NCBI GenBank assembly: GCA_938075565.1
Contig: CALJGU010000002.1
Coordinates: forward strand, 1 to 34,292
DNA: 34,292 bases
Direction of reading: 5' to 3'
Source of the DNA: an uncultured Opitutales bacterium
GTDB lineage: Bacteria > Verrucomicrobiota > Verrucomicrobiia > Opitutales > UBA2995
The notes below the pieces were generated by a model, which was not told the DNA's origin, made no database searches, and saw nothing but the letters and a program-made list of their open reading frames with translations. This document shows, piece by piece, positions 8,767-18,176 of the stretch; within the stretch, counting starts at the first letter, position 1; every line of letters begins with the position of its first letter. The position numbers were made by a program, and so were the translations under genes.

Positions 8767-11538
8767 TTAACCAAGGCGGGCCAAGAGCTTTTCCAGTTCT
8801 TCTTTCTTGGCCACGGATTCAGCGAGTTGTGCTTTGGTACCCTCCACAATATTGGGTGGTGCATTGCTGATGAACTTTTCGTTCTTCAGCTTGCCTTCAC
8901 CAGCTGCGATGGCCTTTTGCAGTTTTTGTAACTCCTTGTTTAAACGATCTTTCTCTACCTCCGCATCGATGGAGCTACTCAGGTCGATATATACGGTTCC
9001 AAGTTCGGAGACGCTGGCCGGGAGGTCTTTGTCCTCGGCTGTGGCTTCCAGCTTTTCTGCCCCGATCTGTTTCAACAGAGAGTCCATGTGTCCTTCAATT
9101 AAAGCAGCTGCCGATTCGTTTGCTTTGTAGAAGAGGGAAACATCCCTTTTGCTAGCCAAGTTGTTTTCAGCCTTTAAAGCACGGGTCTTGGAAATGAGTT
9201 CTGCTAGTCGATCGACCTTGCCTGCGGCCTCCTTGTCCAGAGTAACAGACTGGTCATTTAGGAGCGTTTCCAACTGGTCAGTTGATTCAATCTGGTTGTG
9301 CTGAAGGAGCTCGCTTTCCTTGCTGTAGCCCAATTGGCCCCATAGCTCTTCGGCTATATGCGGAGTGAGCGGCTGCAACATGAGAAGCAACTGGCGAATG
9401 ACCAGGTCCTGGATGGCCAGGACGTTGTTTTTCAAGCCATCCTGACTGAGCTTCGACTTGGAGACTTCCACGTAGGTATCACAAAAATCACTCCAGAAGA
9501 ATTCGTAGAGCAGGTGAGTCACCTGGTTACACTCAAAGGCGTCAAAAGATTCGGCCAAGCGCTGATTGGTTTCAAGCAGACGATGGAGAATCCAATGATC
9601 GTAGTCGTCAAACAGACTGCCATCGATCCGTTGGAGAATCCCTTCTATGGAGGAGTTGTCGAAACTCTCACCGCTCATCTGGCGGAAGCGACAGGCGTTC
9701 CAAAGTTTATTACAGAAATTACGACCAATCTCGATGCGTTGCTCGCTAAAGAGAATGTCTTGGCCGCTCGGTGCGATGTTTACGATGCCGAAACGAACGC
9801 CGTCGGCGCCGTATTTGGCAATGAGATCGAGTGGGTCTGGCGAATTGCCAAGAGACTTGGACATTTTCCGACCCTTCTCGTCACGAATCAGTCCGGTGAT
9901 GTAGACATCCTTAAAAGGTATGCGCTCGCGCAACTGTTCATCTGTGAGTGCCTTCTCTTCATCGCCCATAAACTCAAGGCCGGCCATGATCATGCGTGCA
10001 ACCCAGAGGAAGATGATATCAAAGCCAGTGCAAAGCACGCTAGACGGATAGAAAAATTCGAGGTCCTTTTGCAGGTCTTCTGAAGCATTAGGCCAACCGA
10101 GGGTGGCAAAAGGCCAGAGCCATGAAGAGGCCCAGGTATCGAGAACGTCTTCTTCCTGCTCCCAGTTTTCCGGATCGTCGGGGCCTTCAACGGAAACGTG
10201 GATGTGGTCAGGATTGCTGAGATCGATTTCTTTGCGATCGATACCCTTCTTGTACCAAACAGGAATGCGGTGACCCCACCAGAGTTGGCGACTTAGGCAC
10301 CAGTCGATATTGTTTTCCTGACCATTGTTGAGCCAGTGAAGGTAAACATTCTCCCAGCGTTTGGGGTGAAATTTTATGATACCTGATTCAACGACTCGTT
10401 TGGCTTCGTCGACTTTTGGGTATTTTAGCCACCACTGCTCAGTCAGACGTGGTTCGATAGGAACATCGGCTCGTTCGGAAAAGCCTACGTTGTTATCATA
10501 GTCTTCTGTAGCAACCAGAAGCCCCTGCTCCTCAAGCAATTTGATGGCAACTTTCCGCGCTTTAAAACGGTCCATGCCGACGAAGGGCTCTCCGGCCAGT
10601 TCGTTTAAAGTAGCATCAGGATTAAATACATTGATGACTGGTAGGTCGTGACGTTTACCAATCTCAAAGTCGACAGCATCGTGCGCCGGCGTAACCTTCA
10701 GGCAACCTGTGCCGAACTCTCTTTCAACTGCTTCGTCTCCAACAATGGGGATGGGCTCCTTCGGAAACGGCCGGTAGATCATCTTGCCGACGAGGTGTTT
10801 GTAGCGGTCGTCTTCCGGATGAACGGCGACGGCTGAGTCACCCATGATCGTTTCCGGGCGGGTGGTCGAAATTTCTAGGTGAGTGAGCGGACTGCCGTCG
10901 GCTGCAGTGGCTGCTTCGACCAGCTCATAGCGCATTTTCCAGAGCTTACTCTTCTGAGGCTTCATGATGACCTCTTCATTGCTCAGCGCAGTCATACTGG
11001 CAGGACACCAGTTGCTCATTCTCAGCCCTCTATATATATAACCTCTTTGGTAGAGCTTTACGAAGGCGGTGAGGACGGCCTTTTGGTAACTTTCATCCAG
11101 GGTGAAGGCGGTTCGATCCCAATCGCAGGATGCACCGAGTTTGCGCAATTGGTTGAGGATAATGCCGCCGTGCTTGTCTTTCCACTCCCAGACTTTTTCT
11201 TCAAATTTCTCGCGGCCGAGGTCGCGACGATGGAGCCCGTCTTTGCGAATTTCTTTTTCAACCTTGGTTTGTGTGGCGATGCCGGCGTGGTCCATGCCTG
11301 GTTGCCAGAGGGCTGCTTTCCCTTCCAGTCGGGCGCGGCGGATGAGCATATCCTGCAAGGTATTGTTCAGGATGTGCCCCATGTGCAGCATGCCGGTCAC
11401 ATTGGGTGGAGGAATCATGATCGCGTAAGGATCGCGTGATTCGTCGCGTTGCCCTTTGAAGGCTCCTTGCGTTTCCCAACGCTCGTACCACTTGGATTCG
11501 ACGGAGGAAGGATCGTAAGCTTTGGAAATTTCTGCCAT
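8767..11538 (-). CDS. valS: Valyl-tRNA synthetase
   Basis: A protein of 923 residues, the usual length for bacterial ValRS. The class I HIGH motif appears as H-M-G-H at residues 52-55 (NVTGMLHMGH) and the KMSKS loop at 558-562 (GRKMSKSLGN). The CP1 editing domain lies between them (ISTTRPETIMGD, about 223-235; GTGCLKVTPAHD, about 276-288). The anticodon-binding helical domain follows, and the last 80 or so residues form the typical ValRS tRNA-binding coiled coil (KDRLNKELQKLQKAIAAG). It charges tRNA-Val in the cytoplasm. The ATG start is supported by the conserved N-terminal AYDPSSVESKWYERW. It is 70 bases downstream of the degenerate kinase gene and probably has its own promoter. Confidence 0.98.
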   Translation of the reverse strand: MAEISKAYDPSSVESKWYERWETQGAFKGQRDESRDPYAIMIPPPNVTGMLHMGHILNNTLQDMLIRRARLEGKAALWQPGMDHAGIATQTKVEKEIRKDGLHRRDLGREKFEEKVWEWKDKHGGIILNQLRKLGASCDWDRTAFTLDESYQKAVLTAFVKLYQRGYIYRGLRMSNWCPASMTALSNEEVIMKPQKSKLWKMRYELVEAATAADGSPLTHLEISTTRPETIMGDSAVAVHPEDDRYKHLVGKMIYRPFPKEPIPIVGDEAVEREFGTGCLKVTPAHDAVDFEIGKRHDLPVINVFNPDATLNELAGEPFVGMDRFKARKVAIKLLEEQGLLVATEDYDNNVGFSERADVPIEPRLTEQWWLKYPKVDEAKRVVESGIIKFHPKRWENVYLHWLNNGQENNIDWCLSRQLWWGHRIPVWYKKGIDRKEIDLSNPDHIHVSVEGPDDPENWEQEEDVLDTWASSWLWPFATLGWPNASEDLQKDLEFFYPSSVLCTGFDIIFLWVARMIMAGLEFMGDEEKALTDEQLRERIPFKDVYITGLIRDEKGRKMSKSLGNSPDPLDLIAKYGADGVRFGIVNIAPSGQDILFSEQRIEIGRNFCNKLWNACRFRQMSGESFDNSSIEGILQRIDGSLFDDYDHWILHRLLETNQRLAESFDAFECNQVTHLLYEFFWSDFCDTYVEVSKSKLSQDGLKNNVLAIQDLVIRQLLLMLQPLTPHIAEELWGQLGYSKESELLQHNQIESTDQLETLLNDQSVTLDKEAAGKVDRLAELISKTRALKAENNLASKRDVSLFYKANESAAALIEGHMDSLLKQIGAEKLEATAEDKDLPASVSELGTVYIDLSSSIDAEVEKDRLNKELQKLQKAIAAGEGKLKNEKFISNAPPNIVEGTKAQLAESVAKKEELEKLLARLG

Positions 11539-11608
11539 GATTTTAAAAACCAGCCTAGCGAAAGGTGTTCCGACTGTGAGTCAAAGAAAAATAGGTGGGT
11601 AAAGCTCT

Positions 11609-13456
11609 CTAGGAGGGTTCGCGAATGAGGATCTGGAGGTCGTAGCCGTTTTTGCTCTTACGTATTTTAACGAGACCGCGGTGCTTTTTAATGGTCTGGC
11701 AAGCTTTGAAGAACTTCAGGCTGATCGCTTCCGGCTGGGATTTGGTTTTTGAATTGGGAAAGGTCTTTTCTTCTTCGATGCCACCACCCCGAATGGTGAT
11801 TTGGGTGCCTTTGGTCTGCTTTCCTTCTACGAGTATAACTAAATTTCCGTCTTCTTTCAGGGATTCATACATGTGAAGCACCATGTCCTTGAGTCCCTCT
11901 TCCAACTTGATCGCATCGCCCTGGAACGGATTTACGTTTTTGCCAAACTTGACGGTGACGATGTTGTGGTCAAGATCCTGGACGATCCGATTGATGATCA
12001 TTCGAATGTCGGTGGACTCGATGGTTTGTTTCCCCATGTCGTTGAGACCGAAAAGATCGTCGGCAACACCTTCGAGGCGTTCCACTTCCGTTTGGATGGT
12101 CGCAACGAAGTCGGCTGGTAGAGGTGCATCCTTGTCTTTGACCCCAAGGAGTTGGGCAAAGGTCTTTAACGAAACGAGTGGATTGCGAAGCTCGTGGGAG
12201 AGGATCAGTCCGAGGGTATTAAAAATAGTGTCCAGCTCATCGACTCGTTCCTGGTAGTCTGACTTTAGACGATCCGTTACGTTTTCATAGCCGCCGATGA
12301 TTCTGTATTCGGAAGTTGAATATGGAAGAATACGGGTAAATATACGGAAGCTGGATTTGGTTCCTTCTACAACAGAATCGGTGGTTGTTCCTGATTGAGC
12401 GGCAACATAAAGAGCCTCCTTCAATTGCAAGGGGATGGGATCTCCCACTTGTGTCTGCCAGACGACCTCGCCCTGGGCATTGGCAATGACCCATTTCCCT
12501 GGCACAGATTGAAGCAGTAACTGGGCGCGTTGAATTTCTTGCTGAATCGATCCTTGGCGGCGTGATAGCGAAATGCAGGCGCTGAATTGCTCCGCAATAC
12601 TTTCTAGATCTTCTAAGACCTCTTGGGAGTAAGTTTGTCCATCGTTTCGCTTGCCGGTAAATAGCCAACCGCTCAAACCGCCATCGGAGAATAGCGGAAA
12701 TATCGCCTCTGCCTGCATGCGTTTCAAATTGTCGCGCAGAAATAGCTTATCCGGCTCGTCGAGAATCGACTCCACCGTGCGCATCCGGAGTGTAATGAGA
12801 TTTTCCGACAACCACTCGGCAAATGGATGAGTAGTCGAGTAGGACAGTTCATTGATGTCCCCAAATACCAGATTGCCTGCTAATAAGGTGAATCTATCCC
12901 CACGGTTAATAAATATACCCGAACGGGGAATTCGCAGGTGACTTTGGATGAGTTTTAAGAAATGGGTCCCAAGTTCCTTCTCACTGGAAATTCGGTTCAG
13001 GATTTCACTGGCGTAATCGAACGGACGATAGGGTGGAGAGGTGTTAGATTCTTTATCGACTTCAATGAGCGTTTCCAGGCGGATGACACGGTCTTGAAGA
13101 AATCGGTTCTGTTCTTCGAGGTTTAGAATCTTTTGGCTATGCTGGGTTACCTCTCGCAGGTGAGCTTCCTTGGTCTCCTTGTCGAGGACGGCAAAGTAAT
13201 TGTTTTCTATCGCCTGCTGAAACGGAACAGTGCCGGTGCTGCCAACTGCAATGATATGGATACCCGATCCGGGTTCCTGGTAAGGAGGCGCCTTTTCCTG
13301 AAAGAGATCGTAGACGATTGTGCAGGGGCGAAGCCGCTCTGCCTTTCCACGAATATCCTGTGCGCTAGAGACTTCGACGTCGCCAAGGTCGTCTAGCAGC
13401 TTGTTCCAAGCATCTCTCAGCTTGGTGTCTTCGGTTATCAGGAAAATTCGGGGCAT
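11609..13456 (-). CDS. Degenerate histidine kinase-like protein: receiver-like, GAF, PAS, DHp, eroded ATPase domain
   Basis: A soluble protein of 615 residues. Residues 1-105 look like a diverged receiver (acidic pair E9/D10, D50 in IVYDLF, T74, K93), then a coiled linker (108-135), a GAF-like domain (about 145-300) and a PAS-like domain (about 305-395). The DHp helix is intact, with the phospho-acceptor H421 in LSHELRNPLVSL. The ATP-binding part is not: the N-box position reads MVLHMYESL, the G1 box DNGxG is replaced by GGGIEEE (557-563), and no GxGLGL G2 box exists. It therefore probably cannot phosphorylate itself. Its DHp segment closely matches that of the adjacent upstream kinase, whose gene it overlaps by 19 bases. 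It may be a scaffold, decoy or trans-phosphorylated partner. Last gene of the five-gene operon; stop is TAG. Confidence 0.8.
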   Translation of the reverse strand: MPRIFLITEDTKLRDAWNKLLDDLGDVEVSSAQDIRGKAERLRPCTIVYDLFQEKAPPYQEPGSGIHIIAVGSTGTVPFQQAIENNYFAVLDKETKEAHLREVTQHSQKILNLEEQNRFLQDRVIRLETLIEVDKESNTSPPYRPFDYASEILNRISSEKELGTHFLKLIQSHLRIPRSGIFINRGDRFTLLAGNLVFGDINELSYSTTHPFAEWLSENLITLRMRTVESILDEPDKLFLRDNLKRMQAEAIFPLFSDGGLSGWLFTGKRNDGQTYSQEVLEDLESIAEQFSACISLSRRQGSIQQEIQRAQLLLQSVPGKWVIANAQGEVVWQTQVGDPIPLQLKEALYVAAQSGTTTDSVVEGTKSSFRIFTRILPYSTSEYRIIGGYENVTDRLKSDYQERVDELDTIFNTLGLILSHELRNPLVSLKTFAQLLGVKDKDAPLPADFVATIQTEVERLEGVADDLFGLNDMGKQTIESTDIRMIINRIVQDLDHNIVTVKFGKNVNPFQGDAIKLEEGLKDMVLHMYESLKEDGNLVILVEGKQTKGTQITIRGGGIEEEKTFPNSKTKSQPEAISLKFFKACQTIKKHRGLVKIRKSKNGYDLQILIREPS

Positions 13457-15468
13457 GGAATAAAACCAATCGCAAACTTGGTGCCTTCTCCAGGCTCTGA
13501 TTCGATACGGGTGGTAGCATCGTGTTCATTGAGGATTTCTCCACTAACGGTCAAACCTAGGCCAAATCCGTGTGTTTTGGTAGTATAAAACGGTTTGAAG
13601 ATATTTTTTCTAATTTCTTCAGACATGCCTTTTCCGTTGTCATCTACTTCAATCCAAACTTTGCACTGGCTATTGTAGATGCCCAGGCGAATCAATTTGT
13701 GATGCTGCTCTTGATCGATGGCATCGATCGCATTGATGAGTATATTCAGCAACACTTGTCGGAGAGATGATGGATCGGCCATGACCATGTCGTCGTCTAC
13801 GGAGAAGTCTTTGGTCATCTCGATGCCTTTCTGGCGCCCTTTGGAAGTGACGAGATCGAGTGCCGCACTCCCCACATCTTTGAGGGAAATTGGCGTCATG
13901 GTTCCAACGGATGGCTTGGAGCTATCGAGCAAGCTTTGGCTGAGATCCTCAATCCGAGCTACCTCTTCTTGAATGATAGCGGAGAACTCCTCCCGGAATG
14001 AGGGCTCGTTGTAACGAACCGGCAGGAGTTGGAAAAATGTTTTGATGGCAACGAGCGGATTGCGAATCTCGTGAGCCAGACTGGCTGCTAAAAGCCCAAC
14101 GGAGGCAAGCTGCTCAGAGTTGCGGACCTGGCGAACTATTTGACTGTGCTCCAGGAGTGGACGGAAGGATTCGCAGAGGAGTTTCAGTGTTTGACCGTCC
14201 GAGTAAGTATAAGGGTTCTTCGATGCCCTTGGCCCGAGGCCTGCCATGAAGGCCACGTTTTGTTCTTTGTCCTCCAATATGACGAGCATGATGCGGAAAT
14301 TATGCCCTTCCATAAAGGACTTCAGGCCTTTTGTTGCGCCTGTTTCTCGGACACGTTCCAAACTTTCGTAAGACTCCCAGCCGTGTTCAATCAGGTGATT
14401 CAGCTCGTTACTGCTGATGGCTAATTTTATCTCTTCATACTCGAGAAATTCTTCGGCGGGCATGAAAAAGGCTGCTCGGTCTGTCCCGGCCCATTCCATC
14501 AAAATCTCTTGGAAGCGCGCCTTGTTTAGCTCTTCATCCGGGTGTTCCTTACCAAGGTCGTATATGCGTTGGAGAGCCAATTCGTTGGAAGATTTTTCCT
14601 TTTCAACAAACCGTTCCAGAAAGCGTTCCAAGAAGTTATTTCCAGGGTATATACTGATGAGTACACCTATTAGGGAAAGAACTTGCGCTAACTCGTCGGG
14701 GAATACCTCCCCGATGATACGCTTTAGAATCAGGAATTCGAGAATTCCCGCTGCCAAAATTACTAGGTATTTCAGGAATGTGGCTGTCAGATAACGCGGC
14801 TCGAAAATCCGACGATTAGTCATGGTGAATCCCGATAGACTGTAGTAAACGACGACCAGGACCGGAGCCAATTTCTTGACATCTGAGAGCCCCAACGCAC
14901 TAGAGCCAGTAGTGATCAGCACTGATACAATTGCAAATAAGCAGCCTGAAAGAAACACCTTCAAATCGAGCTTAACGATTCCTTCTGCAACCTTCAGATA
15001 TCGAATAGACGAAATTCCGAGGTAAGCTAGTGAACCAACCATATAGAGCCCAGTGGCATAGTAGGCCCAACCGAATAGCAGTGTTTCTCTTGTAGATCCA
15101 GCAGCCAATAACCATTCGGTTTCAACAATCCAGAGGTGAGCTAACCCAATGATTAACCAAAGGCTCGTTTTCTTTAGAAGCTCGATAACGGTTATGTTGG
15201 GAGAAATGATCGATTCTTTGAGGCAGAAGAAGGCCCATGGAACCAATCCTCCAAATCCAATCATTTTTCTAATCCAAAAGACAGCATCCACATCACTGGA
15301 ATAGTTTTCAACCGTCAGAGAACCCACCCAGAGTGTGGTTATGATGCTCAGAAATCCAAAGCTTCTATTAATTGCCCGATCTGGATTGGCTAAGAAAATG
15401 AGTAAGCCGACCAGAACGTTGGAACCGGCCGCAAGGACTAGAATGATGATGGATTCGAAGTTAGTCAC
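13438..15468 (-). CDS. Membrane histidine kinase with N-terminal 7TM-type sensor and GAF
   Basis: A protein of 676 residues. Residues 1-280 hold about eight or nine hydrophobic segments, resembling the histidine-kinase N-terminal 7TM region. A cytoplasmic coiled segment and a GAF-like domain (about 300-440) follow. The catalytic core is complete: H466 in SLAHEIRNPLVAIK, N575/N579 in LLNILINAIDA, DNGKGM at 610-615 and GFGLGL at 634-639. It should autophosphorylate in response to a membrane-borne or lipophilic signal. The gene follows the ketosynthase by 15 bases and overlaps the degenerate kinase by 19 bases. No DNA-binding response regulator is encoded beside it. The design recalls PrsK-like kinases, but I see no PEP-CTERM genes here. 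Confidence 0.92.
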   Translation of the reverse strand: MTNFESIIILVLAAGSNVLVGLLIFLANPDRAINRSFGFLSIITTLWVGSLTVENYSSDVDAVFWIRKMIGFGGLVPWAFFCLKESIISPNITVIELLKKTSLWLIIGLAHLWIVETEWLLAAGSTRETLLFGWAYYATGLYMVGSLAYLGISSIRYLKVAEGIVKLDLKVFLSGCLFAIVSVLITTGSSALGLSDVKKLAPVLVVVYYSLSGFTMTNRRIFEPRYLTATFLKYLVILAAGILEFLILKRIIGEVFPDELAQVLSLIGVLISIYPGNNFLERFLERFVEKEKSSNELALQRIYDLGKEHPDEELNKARFQEILMEWAGTDRAAFFMPAEEFLEYEEIKLAISSNELNHLIEHGWESYESLERVRETGATKGLKSFMEGHNFRIMLVILEDKEQNVAFMAGLGPRASKNPYTYSDGQTLKLLCESFRPLLEHSQIVRQVRNSEQLASVGLLAASLAHEIRNPLVAIKTFFQLLPVRYNEPSFREEFSAIIQEEVARIEDLSQSLLDSSKPSVGTMTPISLKDVGSAALDLVTSKGRQKGIEMTKDFSVDDDMVMADPSSLRQVLLNILINAIDAIDQEQHHKLIRLGIYNSQCKVWIEVDDNGKGMSEEIRKNIFKPFYTTKTHGFGLGLTVSGEILNEHDATTRIESEPGEGTKFAIGFIPCPEFS

Positions 15469-15483
15469 TTAATAAGGATGAAA

Positions 15484-16695
15484 CTACTGGGCAGTTAGCA
15501 CGATCGTCGAGTTATTGTTTCCAATTCCGTGGCAATTCATAATGGCCGATTGGGGCTTCAGCAATCGTGGGGTAGTTGATAAGACCAAAGGCGAATCAGG
15601 ATCCTGATGCTCCATATTGGTGGTAGGAGGAATAACGCCTGTTTTGAGGGTAAGGGCGGTACTAATCAATTGAATGGCGCTGGCCGCACCCAATGGGTGT
15701 CCAATGGTCCCCTTTATCGAGCCTGCTGGTATTGAATGAATCCAATTTCCGAATACAGATTCCAGTGCGTTTGATTCGCTGATATCGAGTAGGAAGTGCC
15801 CAGGACCCCAAGTAGAAATGTAATCAACCGTTTCGGGCCGTGTTCGTGAGTTTGCCAAGGCGTTTTCGATGACCCATTGGAAACCATCTCCCGGAGAAAT
15901 TCCAAAGTCCTTGCCGTTCGCATATCCGCGAATCGTGGCGTAAGAGGGTCGTGGACTATCCATATCTTCCAAAATGACGTAGCCCGCACCTTCACCAATG
16001 ACTCCCAACTCCCGGAAAACATCAAACGGTCGCCCAGCTGTTTCCGGACCTTCAAATTCTGGGGTCGTCAACCTGGCGGCGGTTAGCTCGGCCATTGGGT
16101 GGAGGATGAGTGGAGCTTCGGCTCCTCCGCAGATTGCGATTTTCGCTTCCCCCTGGGCAATAAGCTCCGCACCTGCACAAATGGCATCACCGCCTGAGCA
16201 GCACGCGTTTTGAACCGCTGATATCTTGGTTCGAGTCGGAACAAAGCGAGCGATAGATTCTGAAATGGCTATGGGTGAATAGGAGAATGTCGTAAACGGC
16301 ATGGCAGCTTTTACGCCTTTCTCGTGCACGCGCTGGATGGTCTTTGCAACGTGATCGAGGTCGGGTAGGGCTGTTCCTGTTACAACCGGAACATTTCCCA
16401 GGTTTTGCCATTCCTCGGGTGGGATGGCTGCGTCTTTCAAGGCCATTTCAGCTGCGGCCATTCCCATCTGGGTATGTCTTGGAAAGCGATTCAGTTTTAC
16501 CTCCGGCCGAACCCATTTGCTGGCGTCAAAATCTTCGACTTGGCAGCCAATGGCTTTTTCCAGCCCCAATTCTTCTAAATGGGGTAGATACTTTGCCGTC
16601 GGTTTGCCAGAGTTCAAACCGTTCCAGAAGGATTCGAGTCCTGTTCCGCACGCGGCAAGAACTCCAATCCCGGTAATTTTTACGGATCGTCTCAT
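15484..16695 (-). CDS. Stand-alone beta-ketoacyl synthase-like protein with His to Trp active-site change
   Basis: A protein of 403 residues with the FabF-type thiolase fold over its full length. The nucleophile is Cys165 (VQNACCSGGD). The second catalytic His is kept as H333, with K328, in IKGTIGHPLGAA. The first catalytic His, which FabF carries in the HGTST loop, is replaced by Trp296 in STWGPGHFLLD; the alignment is ungapped, since the loop Asp is retained. Such a change should impair malonyl decarboxylation, so the protein may be an altered condensing or acyl-transfer enzyme. Its ATG overlaps the flavin oxidase stop as ATGA (16692-16695), which indicates translational coupling. No acyl carrier protein, ketoreductase or dehydratase lies nearby, so it is not the housekeeping FabF. 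The product is unknown. Confidence 0.9.
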   Translation of the reverse strand: MRRSVKITGIGVLAACGTGLESFWNGLNSGKPTAKYLPHLEELGLEKAIGCQVEDFDASKWVRPEVKLNRFPRHTQMGMAAAEMALKDAAIPPEEWQNLGNVPVVTGTALPDLDHVAKTIQRVHEKGVKAAMPFTTFSYSPIAISESIARFVPTRTKISAVQNACCSGGDAICAGAELIAQGEAKIAICGGAEAPLILHPMAELTAARLTTPEFEGPETAGRPFDVFRELGVIGEGAGYVILEDMDSPRPSYATIRGYANGKDFGISPGDGFQWVIENALANSRTRPETVDYISTWGPGHFLLDISESNALESVFGNWIHSIPAGSIKGTIGHPLGAASAIQLISTALTLKTGVIPPTTNMEHQDPDSPLVLSTTPRLLKPQSAIMNCHGIGNNNSTIVLTAQ

Positions 16696-18176
16696 GTGTA
16701 TCGCCCGGGCGCGATCAGATGCTGCGGATCAAAGTAGTCTTTTAGCTTTCTGGTAATGTCCGGCATGCCCAAATATTTCATTTGGTCAATGCCAGCGCGA
16801 TAGGGAGGAAATCCGTGTTCGATCAAAGCGACTGTGAGTGTGCGCAATGCTTCTTGAACTTTTTCAGATTCGCCCACTTCAAAATGGAGAGTGATGATAG
16901 CTGATACAGCCTGGTCTTTGTTTACTATGTAGGTGATGGAATATTTATAGCCTTTGTCCTCGAGCATGGCTCTCAACTCGCTCGTTGCATTTTCCCTGGG
17001 TGGCAAGGTGGCATTCAGATAAACCGCCAGTTCATCCGCGTAGTTCGGATTGTCACCTTCCATGGTAATGCTGAGATGCCCGATGTTAGTCGGATTGCCA
17101 TTACTGAGTAAAAGTATCTCCTGAATCGACTCCATAAAGATACCGACGTTTTGAATCTTTCGGATGGGGATTTTTCGGGTCAATCCTGCTACGCGTTTCA
17201 CTTTCTCTGGAGTGAATGCATCGAGTGTGGAGCTTGGTGAAATGATCTTCTTTATTTCCTTAGCCGCCGCTTTGACCACTGCCTTGCGACCATGTATGGC
17301 CGTGAGCCCTTGAAAGTTCTTCTTTGAGCCAAACTGTTCGAGCACTTCCTCCACTTGTTCTTCTGAGATGTTTGGCTGCGTCTTCAAGATGAGCCCTTTC
17401 ATCACATAGATTTTGCGGCCTGGGTCGGCTATGTGGACAATCTCATCAAGAATGCGTTCTCTGTAGAGGGCCTTAAAATCGTCGAGCAGTGTATCCAAAT
17501 CAAAATTACGAATGGATATGAAAGTGGTAGACTCTTGCTTAGGCAGAAGGGTGAACCAGCCTCCAAGAACGATTCCGAAATTGGATTGAAAAAATAGGCC
17601 TTCCCACCCTGTGCCTATGCCTTCGGGATGTGAGGGATGCCAGAGGCGAGGATCTTGTTTTATTATTTCTCCATCGATGGTGAGGACTTCTAAGCCGTGT
17701 AGCTCATTTGCTCTTGAACGGTAGTAGCCGATCCCACGCTCTAAGGTGTTGCCTATAATACTGGTATCGCTTCCTGCCCCCGTCACATTGAAAGTGAATT
17801 CTGGATGGTTTTCTTCTAGGTAATTGTAGAGTTCGATCTGTGAAACACCGGGTTCTATATAGATTTTTCCAGATTGGGGATCGCAGGGCCCAATCTTTTT
17901 CCACTTTTCCAGGCTAACGATTACACAATCGTTTTCCACAGGTAGGTGGGCACCATAGCCCCAGTTCTTCCCCAAACTGACGGGATAGATGCGGATCTTA
18001 CGTTCCCTTGCGATAGAGACGACCTCTATCAAGGTTTCGCGAGTAGCTGGTTTTAGCAGGCACGGGACTTCACGAGTCGTCCTGCTCATGGCCGGCTCGA
18101 TTTTGTCTCCTGGGATTACTTCTAAATCATCAACTTTATCCCAAACGTGTAGCTGACTCATTAATTGGGTGTCCAT
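16692..18176 (-). CDS. FAD-dependent oxidoreductase, VAO/PCMH (4-cresol dehydrogenase-like) family
   Basis: A protein of 494 residues. The PCMH-type FAD-binding domain covers roughly residues 35-215: SLGKNWGYG (67-75), YIEPGVSQIELYNYLEEN (106-123), GNTLERGIGYY (142-152) and QSNFGIVLGGWF (197-208). These closely resemble p-cresol methylhydroxylase and vanillyl-alcohol oxidase. The substrate domain follows and the protein ends YFDPQHLIAPGRYT, the usual C-terminal signature. Relatives oxidise para-alkylphenols; the substrate here may be different. The start is uncertain: ATG at 18176 overlaps the upstream kinase by 16 bases, while ATG at 18161 (Met6) would form a one-base TAATG coupling with its stop. 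The gene sits between a receiver-kinase and a ketosynthase, an unusual place for this enzyme. Confidence 0.92.
   Translation of the reverse strand: MDTQLMSQLHVWDKVDDLEVIPGDKIEPAMSRTTREVPCLLKPATRETLIEVVSIARERKIRIYPVSLGKNWGYGAHLPVENDCVIVSLEKWKKIGPCDPQSGKIYIEPGVSQIELYNYLEENHPEFTFNVTGAGSDTSIIGNTLERGIGYYRSRANELHGLEVLTIDGEIIKQDPRLWHPSHPEGIGTGWEGLFFQSNFGIVLGGWFTLLPKQESTTFISIRNFDLDTLLDDFKALYRERILDEIVHIADPGRKIYVMKGLILKTQPNISEEQVEEVLEQFGSKKNFQGLTAIHGRKAVVKAAAKEIKKIISPSSTLDAFTPEKVKRVAGLTRKIPIRKIQNVGIFMESIQEILLLSNGNPTNIGHLSITMEGDNPNYADELAVYLNATLPPRENATSELRAMLEDKGYKYSITYIVNKDQAVSAIITLHFEVGESEKVQEALRTLTVALIEHGFPPYRAGIDQMKYLGMPDITRKLKDYFDPQHLIAPGRYT

Noticed and set aside
9358-10083. Long plus-strand frame of 241 codons opposite valS
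   Set aside because: It is the antisense shadow of valS, with no family resemblance or start signal.
11030-11042. TATATATATA tract as a promoter or repeat element
   Set aside because: It lies inside the conserved valS coding frame.
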